Assembly: GCA_934561555.1 (NCBI GenBank)
Contig: CAKTGQ010000025.1
Location: 1-27,793 of the forward strand
Direction: 5' to 3'
Origin: an uncultured Faecalibacterium sp.
GTDB taxonomy: Bacteria > Bacillota > Clostridia > Oscillospirales > Ruminococcaceae
DNA: 27,793 nucleotides
Every line of letters starts with the position of its first letter. Positions within the stretch are counted from its first letter, which is position 1. The position numbers and the translations under genes are program-made. Shown here one piece after another: positions 5,777 to 13,400 of this stretch. Below the pieces are notes generated by a model that did not search any database, was not told the origin of the DNA, and saw only the letters and a program-made list of their open reading frames with translations.

Positions 5777-8700
5777 GTTTCTTCATGCTCTGCCGCAAGG
5801 CGGACAAAGGGCGCGATGGCGTTGGCATCGCCGTGGCGGACGATGGAGTAGGTGATATCGCAGTAGGGCTGGATGGCGGTGCTCTTTTCCACGGTGGAGA
5901 TGAGCAGCACCTGCAATTGCAGGCGGCGGAACAGCTCCATCATGGGGCGGATGCGGTCGCTGGTCATTTTGCTGAAGGCTTCGTCCAGCAGCACCAGCCG
6001 GATGCTGTTCTCGCTCTTCTGGTAAATTTGCAGAAGGCTGGCGCAGATGGCCACATAGAAGGGTGCCTGATTCTCGCCGCCAGAGGAATCGCGGCTGACG
6101 CGGGACAGATACGCCTGCTGCCCGGTGACCTGATTGGTCACCTTGATATCGTAATCCAGATAGGTGCGGTAGTCCACATAGTCCGAAAGGGTGGCACCGG
6201 CGGCGGTGCGTCCCTCCTGCCGGGCGCGGGTGTTCTCGTCCACGTCCGCCATGATCTTTTCCATCAGTTCGTCCACCTGACGCTCGTAGGCGGGATCGGC
6301 GGTGGCGGCAAGGTTGTCCAAGGAGTCGCCCTCGGTCATCTGCTGGTTGCCCTTATCCACAATGACCTGATAGAACGCCGCCAGCTGCGGGTCGCGGCTG
6401 GGTTCCAGCTCAAAGCGGTAGACTTCCTCGCCGTAGGTCAGCTGCTCCATGACCTTGTTCAGCTCCCGGAACTGCCGCCGGGCGTTGAAGATATCGTCCT
6501 TCATGCGGAACAGGATATCCTTGCGGAAGCGGTCCTTGCAGTCCCGCTGCGCCTGCTCCAGGCGGGCGGCGTAGCGCTCCAAATCGATGCGCACAAGGCT
6601 CTCGTGCTGGGCGCGGTACTGTTCCAGCCCGGCAAGCCCCAAGGGATAATCGCAGACATAGCGCTGGTTGTAGGCCTTCTGCGCCGGTTCCAGCGTGCTG
6701 TTCAGGTAGACAGTCAGGGCATCGTCCAGCTTGGCCTGTGCCTTTTCGGCGGCCTGCGCGGCAGCGCGGGGAGACTTGTCCGGCCCGGTGAGCGCCTGCT
6801 GACGGCTGCGGGAGAGCGGTTCCACCAGCGGGTGAGCGGCAAAGAAGCTCTCTGCGGCCTGTGCGCTCTTTTCGGCGGTGTCCACCGCCTTTTGCTGCTC
6901 CGCCTCGCAGGAGGAGATCTGTTTTTCGCACACGCGCAGGTCGCCGCCGGTCTGCTCCACGGCGGTGCGGGCGGCTTCCCATGCGGCTTCGCGGACCTCT
7001 TCCTCTTTATACAGCTGCTGCAGCAGGGGGTTCTCGCGGCACTCGGCCAGCTTTGCCGCCTGTTCCTCCACCGCCGCGCGGGCGGCGGTCAGGGCGGCGC
7101 GGGCGTCCCACAAAGCGGCAAGCTCTTCCAGCGTGGTGCCGCGCAAAAGGGTCTGGTACTGGCTGTAGGCAGCTTTCAGGTTCTGCTCTGCCTGTGCGGC
7201 GGCGCGTACCTCCTCGGCAAGGGCGTTCATCTCCCCTGCCAGTGCCCCGGCGCGGGCGCGGCGGGCCTCCAAGCCGATATAGCGCTGCGGGGCGCGCAGA
7301 CGCTCCAAACGGAAGGGGTGGTGGCGCAGAAGGTCCCGGGTGGCGCTGTCGGGGTAGTTTTCCAGCGTGTCGGGGGTGTCGCAGCAGACGATGCGGCGCA
7401 GAATGGTGTCGGCGTACTGCGCCGCCAGCGGGTTTTCGCTGGTGACCTGTGCCGCCAGACTGTCGGCGGGGGCGGTGTCGGCGCGGCGGTTGGCCTTGCG
7501 CAGACCCGGGGTGTCCAGCAGGCTGATGGGCCCCACTTTGTCCTTCAGCGCCACAAAGGCGCTTTTGGCAGCGGCGTAGTGGGCGGGCGGCACAAGGATA
7601 TCGAACCGGCGGTCACCCAGACAGGCTTCCACGCAGTCCTGCCAGCTCTCGTCCTCCACATTCAGCAGCTCGCAGAAGATGCGGGCGTCCGGCTCCATGC
7701 CCCGGCTCTTCAGCTCGGCGTTCACGGCGTCCCGCACCCGGGTGGCGGCATCGCCGTGGGGGTACACCCACTTGCCGCCGGATACGGCGTCCAGCTCGGC
7801 GCGCTTCTCGGTCTGCTGCCGCTGCAAGGCGGCGGTGTGCTGCCGGGCGGCAAAATAGGCTTCTTCCAGCGGCTTTTCCTGTGCGGTCAGCCAGTCGGTC
7901 AGGGCGGGCAGGGTGTCCGGGGTCAGGTCTGCCATCTTCTGCCCGGCAGCAAAGCCGCTGCGGCGCAGCACCGCCAGCAGATTACCGGTCTTTTCGGCGG
8001 CTTTTTCGGCGGTGTCCGCCTTGCGGGCGGCGGCATCCAGTGCGGTCTGCCGGTGCGCCAGCTCCTCGCTGAGGGCGTCCAGTGCGCGTCCCTCGCCGCT
8101 GGCACCGGCGGCGCTGTGGGCGGTCAGGTAGGCGCGGCGGGCTTCCGCTTCGGCGGTCTTGGCTTCGGCGTAGCGGGTGCGCAGCGTCTCCTGCTGGCGG
8201 CGTCCGGCTTCCACCCGCTCCTGCCAGACAGCCTTTTCCCCGGCATCGGCAGCGGCGCGCGCCAGCAGGGCGGCGCCCCGGTTCACAAGGGCTTCGGTCT
8301 GCTTTTCGGTGGCTTCGCGGCCAAAGCGGACGATCTCGTCCAGCGCGTCGGCGCGGGTCTGGGCTTCCGCCAGCACGGCGTGCAGGTTTTCCAGCTCCAA
8401 GCGGTCGCCCTGCAAGGCTTCCAAGTCCAGCTCCGGCTGGGGCAGGATATATTGGTACAGAAACTCCCGGAAATTCGGGATCTCGTCCATGCTGGTGCCC
8501 ATCTGGAACACCTCGTTGAACTTCTTGCCCAGCGGGCTGGCTGCGCGTCCGATGCCCAGTGCGCGGCATATTCTATCCCGCGCCTCACTGGGGCTGCGGG
8601 TGTAGGAGAGCCGTCCCTCGGCGGGCTTGAAGTCCTCCTTGGCGCTGGGCGCACCGGTGCGCGGGTCGATAAAGGGCAGCTGTTCCAGCGTGATGCCGTC

Positions 8701-9084
8701 CTCCGAGATATACCACGTCTGGTCGCCGGGGTGCAGCTCCTGCATGGGGCCTTCGGACTCCACCCGCACCGCGATGACAAAGCTGGTGTGCTTGACGCTG
8801 TCCCAGAACTCTGCCCCGATATACGCCACGGTATGTCCCGGGCGGCGGTAGGCGTTTTCGCCGCGCTGCTTTGCGTGGACAGAGCCTTGCAGGGTGCGGC
8901 CGCTCTTTTTGTTGCCCAGCGCATTGAAGTTGCGGTTGGTGGTCAGACAGTAGCGGATGGCGTCCAGAATGGTGGTCTTGCCCACGGCGTTCACGCCGAT
9001 CATATAGGTCAGGCGGGCGCAGTCGAAGGTGGTATTTTCAAAGTTGTGCCAGTTGATAAGTTTCAGGCGCTTGAGTTCGATCAT
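5773..9084 (-). CDS. jetC: JetC: SMC-like ATPase of a Wadjet/MksB-type complex
   Basis: 1103 residues. The N-terminal head carries Walker A, GVNAVGKTT (residues 30-38). The C-terminal head carries the ABC signature SSGGENQ (about 1000-1006) and Walker B RLVLLDEAF (about 1029-1037). Between them are long alanine-, glutamate- and arginine-rich coiled coils, interrupted around residues 460-540 by a globular hinge-like part. This is the layout of JetC/MksB, an SMC-like motor that extrudes DNA loops. In Wadjet systems it senses small circular DNA such as plasmids for cleavage by JetD. The start overlaps the jetB stop by four bases (ATGA), showing translational coupling. No jetD follows; a small-RNA gene does. 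A role as a plain MksBEF condensin is therefore possible. Confidence 0.93.
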   Translation of the reverse strand: MIELKRLKLINWHNFENTTFDCARLTYMIGVNAVGKTTILDAIRYCLTTNRNFNALGNKKSGRTLQGSVHAKQRGENAYRRPGHTVAYIGAEFWDSVKHTSFVIAVRVESEGPMQELHPGDQTWYISEDGITLEQLPFIDPRTGAPSAKEDFKPAEGRLSYTRSPSEARDRICRALGIGRAASPLGKKFNEVFQMGTSMDEIPNFREFLYQYILPQPELDLEALQGDRLELENLHAVLAEAQTRADALDEIVRFGREATEKQTEALVNRGAALLARAAADAGEKAVWQERVEAGRRQQETLRTRYAEAKTAEAEARRAYLTAHSAAGASGEGRALDALSEELAHRQTALDAAARKADTAEKAAEKTGNLLAVLRRSGFAAGQKMADLTPDTLPALTDWLTAQEKPLEEAYFAARQHTAALQRQQTEKRAELDAVSGGKWVYPHGDAATRVRDAVNAELKSRGMEPDARIFCELLNVEDESWQDCVEACLGDRRFDILVPPAHYAAAKSAFVALKDKVGPISLLDTPGLRKANRRADTAPADSLAAQVTSENPLAAQYADTILRRIVCCDTPDTLENYPDSATRDLLRHHPFRLERLRAPQRYIGLEARRARAGALAGEMNALAEEVRAAAQAEQNLKAAYSQYQTLLRGTTLEELAALWDARAALTAARAAVEEQAAKLAECRENPLLQQLYKEEEVREAAWEAARTAVEQTGGDLRVCEKQISSCEAEQQKAVDTAEKSAQAAESFFAAHPLVEPLSRSRQQALTGPDKSPRAAAQAAEKAQAKLDDALTVYLNSTLEPAQKAYNQRYVCDYPLGLAGLEQYRAQHESLVRIDLERYAARLEQAQRDCKDRFRKDILFRMKDDIFNARRQFRELNKVMEQLTYGEEVYRFELEPSRDPQLAAFYQVIVDKGNQQMTEGDSLDNLAATADPAYERQVDELMEKIMADVDENTRARQEGRTAAGATLSDYVDYRTYLDYDIKVTNQVTGQQAYLSRVSRDSSGGENQAPFYVAICASLLQIYQKSENSIRLVLLDEAFSKMTSDRIRPMMELFRRLQLQVLLISTVEKSTAIQPYCDITYSIVRHGDANAIAPFVRLAAEHEET

Positions 9085-9689
9085 GCTTCCACCTCCCCTG
9101 CTTCGGTGTCTGCGCCCTCCGGGCGCTCGTACAGGCCAAGTTCGGTGCGGGTGCGGGCGCTCTCGGCGGCGGCATCCGCAAGGTCGGCATCCGGCAGCGC
9201 CAGCAGCACCGTGGGAAACACCTCGATGCGGCTGTCCAGCCCGGAAAGCCGCCCCACCGGACGCGCCAGATTGTACCGGCGCAGGGTGCGCATGAGCTTT
9301 TCCAGCGTTTGCTGGTCCAGCTTGCGGGGCAGGTTCATCTTTTGCAATTCGGCCTGCACTTCTTCCACGGTCACCAGTACCTCGTCCGCGCTGGCGGCAA
9401 GGCTTTCCCGCTTTTGCAGGTACAAAAGCCGCAGCACCAGCAGCAGAATGCTCTCGTACTTGAGCAGCCGTGCCTGACTGCCCTCGTGCTCGTTGACCAG
9501 CGCCGCCGCCTGCATGGGCGCGGGGTACAAAAGCACCGCGTAGCCCAGCGGTTTGAACACCGCGCGCACCTCGTTGAGGTGATCCTGAATATACAGATAT
9601 TTTGCCCGCTGTTCCTCTACGCAGCCCAGCACAAAGCAGTGGTTGAGCAGATAGTTTGCGGTCTCTTCCAGCAGATCAATGGTTGCCAT
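9081..9689 (-). CDS. jetB: JetB: MksE-like winged-helix subunit (DUF4194)
   Basis: 202 residues, matching the size of the DUF4194/JetB family, which is related to MksE/MukE, the winged-helix partner of the kleisin. It begins MATIDLLEETANYLLNHCF and contains ALVNEHEGSQARLLKYESIL and a leucine-rich helix, LLLVLRLLYLQKR. The C-terminal tail is acidic. The protein is expected to bind the kleisin JetA and hold the JetC heads. Its start lies within the end of jetA (14-base overlap) and its stop overlaps the start of jetC, so the three genes form one tightly coupled operon. Assignment rests on family resemblance plus gene order. Confidence 0.88.
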   Translation of the reverse strand: MATIDLLEETANYLLNHCFVLGCVEEQRAKYLYIQDHLNEVRAVFKPLGYAVLLYPAPMQAAALVNEHEGSQARLLKYESILLLVLRLLYLQKRESLAASADEVLVTVEEVQAELQKMNLPRKLDQQTLEKLMRTLRRYNLARPVGRLSGLDSRIEVFPTVLLALPDADLADAAAESARTRTELGLYERPEGADTEAGEVEA

Positions 9690-11106
9690 CCGTGTTTACC
9701 TCCTTGCGGCGGGTCAGGACAAAATCCTGAAACCGGAAGCCGCCGCGCTCCACCCAGTTTCCGGTCAGGGTGATCTCATACTCCCGGTGCGGCGACTGGG
9801 AATAGGTGTGCAAGCCGATGATGCCTGTAAAGTCGTTCGGGTATTCCTCCACAAGGGTGGAGGCGTTCACCTGCGGGCGGGCAGCCAGCGCCTGCTGCGC
9901 CAGCAGCGCCACGTTTTCCTCGGTGACGGCAAGGCGGGCGTAGTCCAGCAGCAGCTGCTGCTCCTGCCGCAGCCGTTCGGGGTCCAGAGGTTCGGTGCGC
10001 ACCGGGGCAAGGGGTGCTTCGGTGCGGGGCGCGGCGGGGGGATACAGCGGCTTTGCGCCGAACACTGCCGCCGGGTACAGGTGCAGCCGCGCCGCCACCG
10101 GGCCGTCGTCCACTTCAAACAGCTGCTCCGGGCTGCGGATGTCCTCCGCATAGCGGCGCAGCAGGGCGGTGACGCTGCCCTGTGCCGAGCGGTCGCTCAG
10201 CAGCAAAAACTGTGCCCGCTGCACCGCCCGCTTGCGGTAGCGGATGTGGCTGGCGTCAATTTCCTTCATCAGGGTGCTCATCTCTTCCAGCGCGTCCCGC
10301 TGCTGCTGGATAAGGGCACGCACCCGGGGTGCAGCCTCGCCGGGGGCGCAGCGCTCCACCCGGGCGTAATCCAGCGCCAGCCGGGGCAGCTGGTTCTGCT
10401 CGCAGTCGTCCAGCTCTTCTTCCAGATAGGCGCGGTAATTGAACAGGTTATCGCTGGTTTTAAAGCGGTGATAGGCCGCTGCCACGACTTTTTCTTCGTA
10501 CTGGTCGAACAGCTCCAGCACCTCCTGCGGGGTGCGGTTATGGGTCAGGCGGTCGATATAATGCCCGATGGAAGCATTGAGGGCGCGCAGAGACTTGTTC
10601 AACGTCTCAAGGTCTGCCGCCACCTCCCGCAGCACGTTCTCGTAGGGGCTTTTTTCCTGCCCGATGCTGCCCAGCAGCTGCCACGCCTTATACAGCTTGC
10701 CGGTGTAGGTGACCACCCGGGGGTTCAGTATCTCTTCCAGCGCGTCCAGCAGCGGGGTAACCTCCGGAATAAAGGCAAGGGTGGGCTCCGTCTCGTAACT
10801 GCCGGGCTGCTCTTCCAGCCAGCCGGTGCGGCGCAGACGCAGCAAAAAGCCCACCGCCAGCGTGTGGGGGTCGCGGGTAGGCTGCTCGTCCTCATCGCCC
10901 GCGCCGTCGGCATCCAGTGCCAGCGGCTTTGCCAGCGCGGCAAAATAATCCTCGGCGCGGGAGACGGCTTCGGCGCGGGAAATGCTGTAATCTGCCGTAT
11001 GGCGGCACTCCTCCCAGAGCAGCAGCAAAAGCTCTGCATAAAACGCCCGGTTAGGCCCCGCCAGCGGGCGGAACAGCCGTGGGCTGACCAGTTCAAACAG
11101 CTGCAT
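9676..11106 (-). CDS. jetA: JetA: MksF-like kleisin subunit of a Wadjet-type complex
   Basis: 476 residues. It begins MQLFELVSPRLFRPLAGPN, followed by FYAELLLLLWEECRHTADYSIS, an opening typical of JetA-family proteins in Ruminococcaceae. JetA is the kleisin-like subunit (MksF/MukF analogue) that bridges the SMC heads; winged-helix and helical parts are expected at the N-terminus and centre. The start ATG (11104-11106) has AAAGGA upstream; a longer frame back to 11181 crosses the promoter and is rejected. It is the first gene of jetABC with a promoter 37 bases upstream. Long antisense frames over this gene are shadows. Confidence 0.9.
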   Translation of the reverse strand: MQLFELVSPRLFRPLAGPNRAFYAELLLLLWEECRHTADYSISRAEAVSRAEDYFAALAKPLALDADGAGDEDEQPTRDPHTLAVGFLLRLRRTGWLEEQPGSYETEPTLAFIPEVTPLLDALEEILNPRVVTYTGKLYKAWQLLGSIGQEKSPYENVLREVAADLETLNKSLRALNASIGHYIDRLTHNRTPQEVLELFDQYEEKVVAAAYHRFKTSDNLFNYRAYLEEELDDCEQNQLPRLALDYARVERCAPGEAAPRVRALIQQQRDALEEMSTLMKEIDASHIRYRKRAVQRAQFLLLSDRSAQGSVTALLRRYAEDIRSPEQLFEVDDGPVAARLHLYPAAVFGAKPLYPPAAPRTEAPLAPVRTEPLDPERLRQEQQLLLDYARLAVTEENVALLAQQALAARPQVNASTLVEEYPNDFTGIIGLHTYSQSPHREYEITLTGNWVERGGFRFQDFVLTRRKEVNTDGNH

Positions 11107-11142
11107 GGAAACGTCCTTTCTGTCTTGGTTCGATACCCTTTT

Positions 11143-11171
11143 ATTGTACCACAGCGGGCGGGGTTTGTCAC
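11143..11171 (-). promoter_or_regulatory. Promoter of the jetABC operon
   Basis: On the minus strand, GTGACA (11166-11171), a 17-base spacer and TACAAT (11143-11148). It lies directly after the terminator of the upstream lipoprotein gene, so the jet operon is likely transcribed on its own. Confidence 0.7.
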
Positions 11172-11181
11172 AAAAAGGCAC

Positions 11182-11214
11182 AAAAAAGCCCCGGAGGGCG
11201 GGTGCTCTCCGGGG
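11182..11214 (-). terminator. Terminator of the lipoprotein gene
   Basis: Stem CCCCGGAG/CTCCGGGG (11189-11214), followed on the minus strand by a G-to-C closing base and six T. It separates the lipoprotein gene from jetA. Confidence 0.85.
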
Positions 11215-11235
11215 AAGAAAGGACTGACTATTCTT

Positions 11236-11757
11236 TTATTTGTTGTAAGCGAGGTTCTTGACCTGAATTGCGATTGCAGCATAGCTGCCCTTCTCGTTGG
11301 TTCTGACAACGACAGCGGCCTTTGCCCACTCGGTATCGAGCTTCACGCTATTGTTGCTGGCGTCGATCTTGCCAAGCTTTTCAGTGATCAAATTGACAAA
11401 ACCTGCCACGAGACCTGCGGTCTTATAGTCTGCCGACAGGGTAACAGTCACAAACTGCTCTGCAGGGTCGATGCCCTTGACATCAAAATCAACAGCGAGA
11501 ATACCAAATGCACTGGTTTCAGCCTTGATTCGTGCATCCAGCAGTTCTGCGGTCTCTTTATAGAGCTTGCTGTCATTCTTGACCTTGCCGTCATTATCAC
11601 ACAGAGCCGTAGCCTGAGTCTTTCGACCGAGCTGCTTCCGAATTGCTTCTTCCTTCTCTGTGTCCGCAGCAGTGCCGCCGCCGGTACAGGCGGTGAGCAT
11701 CACCATAGCCATCACACCTGCCAGCAGCAGAGCGACGATCTTTGACAGTTTCTTCAT
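11236..11757 (-). CDS. Predicted lipoprotein, 173 residues, unknown function
   Basis: The N-terminus is a lipoprotein signal: MKKLSK, a hydrophobic run, then the lipobox LTAC with cysteine at about residue 24, followed by a glycine/threonine linker. The mature part (about 150 residues) looks like a small soluble domain with alternating strands (FVTVTLSADYKT, AAVVVRTNEKGSYAAIAIQV). The protein should be anchored to the outer face of the membrane. I do not recognise the domain. The start ATG follows GGAGGG. It has its own promoter (11844-11873) and terminator, so it is a single-gene unit. Its AT content is higher than that of its neighbours. Confidence 0.85.
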   Translation of the reverse strand: MKKLSKIVALLLAGVMAMVMLTACTGGGTAADTEKEEAIRKQLGRKTQATALCDNDGKVKNDSKLYKETAELLDARIKAETSAFGILAVDFDVKGIDPAEQFVTVTLSADYKTAGLVAGFVNLITEKLGKIDASNNSVKLDTEWAKAAVVVRTNEKGSYAAIAIQVKNLAYNK

Positions 11758-11843
11758 AAGGGTATCCCTCCAATCAGCTTGTTTGTGGTTATGTTTCTTT
11801 TTTCTTGAAAGGCTTTCGCAACCATCGTTGCCTTTCTGTCCTG

Positions 11844-11873
11844 ATTATATCCGACCAGTGACGGTTTTGTCAA
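11844..11873 (-). promoter_or_regulatory. Sigma-A promoter of the lipoprotein gene
   Basis: On the minus strand, TTGACA (11868-11873), an 18-base spacer and TATAAT (11844-11849). The leader is about 80 bases. Beyond it, 11874-12082 holds no gene or structure that I can support. Confidence 0.85.
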
Positions 11874-12082
11874 TCGTAATAATAGCTAAACTTCCTGAAG
11901 CGGTTTCGTGAAAAAGGATGAAAACAAGCGGGATTTGTTGCAGTTCTGATATGTTCCGGGGGTAGTTTTGTCGACAGTCTACGGAATCTTGTTTTCCCTG
12001 CCCCGGCGGCGCGTTTTTGCCGGGGTGCGGATTTACTTAAATTTGGACATATGTTGTGTTAGGGGTGTGAACTCCTTTTTTG

Positions 12083-12240
12083 AGGGGCACCCCCTCAGTC
12101 AAGCCCTGTCGGGCTTGCCAGCTCCCCCAAGGGGACGCCTTTTGGCAATGTCGCAAAGTTTCCCGCCACCGCTGAAGCCGTCCCCTTGGGGAAGGTGGCT
12201 GCGACCGGCGGGAGCAGACGGAAGGGGTATTTTCCCCCAT
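12083..12240. repeat. Repeat element 3: hairpin repeats with mixed ends
   Basis: The left end CCCCCTCAGTCAAGCCC is a module of the family seen at 3021-3151 (main stem AGCTCCCCC..., side stem AAGCCC/GGGCTT). The right part has GCCACCGCTGAAGCC, a stem CCCCTTGGGG, then GGTGG and AGCAGACGGAAGGGG, the second module type also present in cluster 5. The centre is degenerate, so the element looks like a fusion of two module types. It lies upstream of the secreted C39-like protein gene. Confidence 0.7.
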
Positions 12241-12321
12241 TATTTTGCCTTTTTACACATTTTCACCACGTTTTGGTGGTAAAATCATGTCCGAATTGAA
12301 ACGAACTCGGAGGAAGTACCC

Positions 12322-12993
12322 ATGCAACACTGTCCCGCCCGCGCGGCACAGCGGCTGGCGGCGGCAGTTCTGGCGCTGGTTTTGCTGCTGTGCGCCTTTT
12401 TGCCCCGTGCCCATGCCGCTGAGCTGAAGGAGAAAAACGGCATCCGGCTGCTCAGCTTCGACACCAGCCACATTCTTTCCATCGGCAACCAGACCTCCGG
12501 CAAGTGCAGCCTGTACGCGCTGCGCTACGCCCGCACCATTCTGGACGGCAAGGTGTGCTCCGGCAGCGGGATGTGGTCGAACGGCGCGGTGTGGTCGGCT
12601 GCGGGCTACACGGGGTACTCCGGCACCCGCGCCGAGTGCCTGAAAAAGCTGTACAGCGAGCTTTCCGCCGGGCGTCCGGTGATCGTGCACCTGAAAAACA
12701 CCACGGTCAGCGGGGTAAAGCGCCACTCGAACCGCACCTCTACTTATGAATACCACCTAACCGGCTCCGGCTGGGACGAGGTGAACTACCCCCACATTGC
12801 CACCAGCAGCACCTACGGGCACTGGGTGTGCGTGGCGGGCATCTCCCCCACCGCCGACCCGGAAAACCTGACCGAGAGCGATTTCTACGCCCTCGACCCC
12901 GCCCGGGTAACGGCAAACGGACGGCTTGCCGTCACCCGCCTGCTGGACGATACCCTGTGGGTGGAGAACTCCCCCCTCAAGGTGCTGGGGTAA
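12322..12993 (+). CDS. Secreted C39-like putative cysteine peptidase / papain-fold protein
   Basis: 223 residues. A signal peptide ends near residue 33 (hydrophobic LAAAVLALVLLLCAFLP, then AHA). The mature part has a cysteine at residue 62 in SGKCSLYALRYA, a histidine at 167 in YGHWVCVAGI, and an aspartate at 192 in FYALDP. This order and spacing match the Cys-His-Asp triad of peptidase C39-like and related papain-fold domains. The pattern GRPVIVHLKN before the histidine is also usual for that family. It is probably exported and acts on the cell surface or outside. Substrate unknown; it could also be a catalytically inactive binding domain. No ABC exporter is adjacent, so a bacteriocin-processing role has no support. 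ATG follows CGGAGGAAG. Confidence 0.75.
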   Translation: MQHCPARAAQRLAAAVLALVLLLCAFLPRAHAAELKEKNGIRLLSFDTSHILSIGNQTSGKCSLYALRYARTILDGKVCSGSGMWSNGAVWSAAGYTGYSGTRAECLKKLYSELSAGRPVIVHLKNTTVSGVKRHSNRTSTYEYHLTGSGWDEVNYPHIATSSTYGHWVCVAGISPTADPENLTESDFYALDPARVTANGRLAVTRLLDDTLWVENSPLKVLG

Positions 12994-13005
12994 AAGTATA
13001 ATATG

Positions 13006-13053
13006 ATAGAAACAGAACGCCTGACACCGCAGTGTCAGGCGTTCTGTTTCTAT
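13006..13053. terminator. Bidirectional terminator, 21-bp stem
   Basis: Perfect inverted repeat ATAGAAACAGAACGCCTGACA and its complement around a six-base loop, between the convergent C39-like gene and the acylphosphatase gene. It is one of the strongest hairpins in the window. Confidence 0.8.
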
Positions 13054-13061
13054 TCAGTTCC

Positions 13062-13388
13062 TTAATACCCCTTCACCGAGAAGCCGCGCTCCCACGGGTC
13101 GGGCGGGATGTCCTTTTGGCGGATGCCGGTGATCTGGATATAATCGCTTTTCTGGATCATGGCGAACAGGGAGAGAAATTTGTCCGGGTCGCCCTGCACT
13201 TCCAGCGTCACGCTGCCGTCGTCCTCGTTCTGCGCCCAGCCGGTCAGGTCAAGCGCCTGCGCGGCGTACCGCGCCCGGTAGCGGAATCCTACCCCCTGCA
13301 CCTGTCCGGTGATGGTGTAGCGCCGCCGCACCGTGCCCTCCGGCAGTGCGGGCGGGGTGCGGTCCTTTTTGGAAAGAAAATCAAACAC
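13062..13388 (-). CDS. acyP: Acylphosphatase
   Basis: 108 residues; the core of about 90 residues is the usual size. The signature GQVQGVGFRYRA starts at residue 28, with the catalytic arginine at about 36 (GFR) and asparagine at about 54 in GWAQNEDDGSVTLEVQG. The enzyme hydrolyses acyl phosphates such as acetyl phosphate and carbamoyl phosphate in the cytoplasm. The start is GTG (13386-13388) with a weak AAAGGGA site upstream; the first 15-20 residues precede the core, so a later start cannot be excluded. It begins 12 bases after the stop of the pyrophosphatase gene and is probably co-transcribed with it. Confidence 0.9.
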   Translation of the reverse strand: MFDFLSKKDRTPPALPEGTVRRRYTITGQVQGVGFRYRARYAAQALDLTGWAQNEDDGSVTLEVQGDPDKFLSLFAMIQKSDYIQITGIRQKDIPPDPWERGFSVKGY

Positions 13389-13400
13389 GGCAGTGTCCCT

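Noticed and set aside
5764..9477. A 1237-residue open frame on the plus strand, antisense to jetC and jetB
   Set aside because: It is an antisense shadow of a high-GC gene with few stops on the other strand. The translation is glycine- and leucine-rich, has no domain, and lies opposite to a protein with clear Walker and signature motifs.
9679..11745. A 688-residue open frame on the plus strand opposite jetA and the lipoprotein gene
   Set aside because: Same cause; it crosses a promoter and a terminator, and its translation has no recognisable motif.
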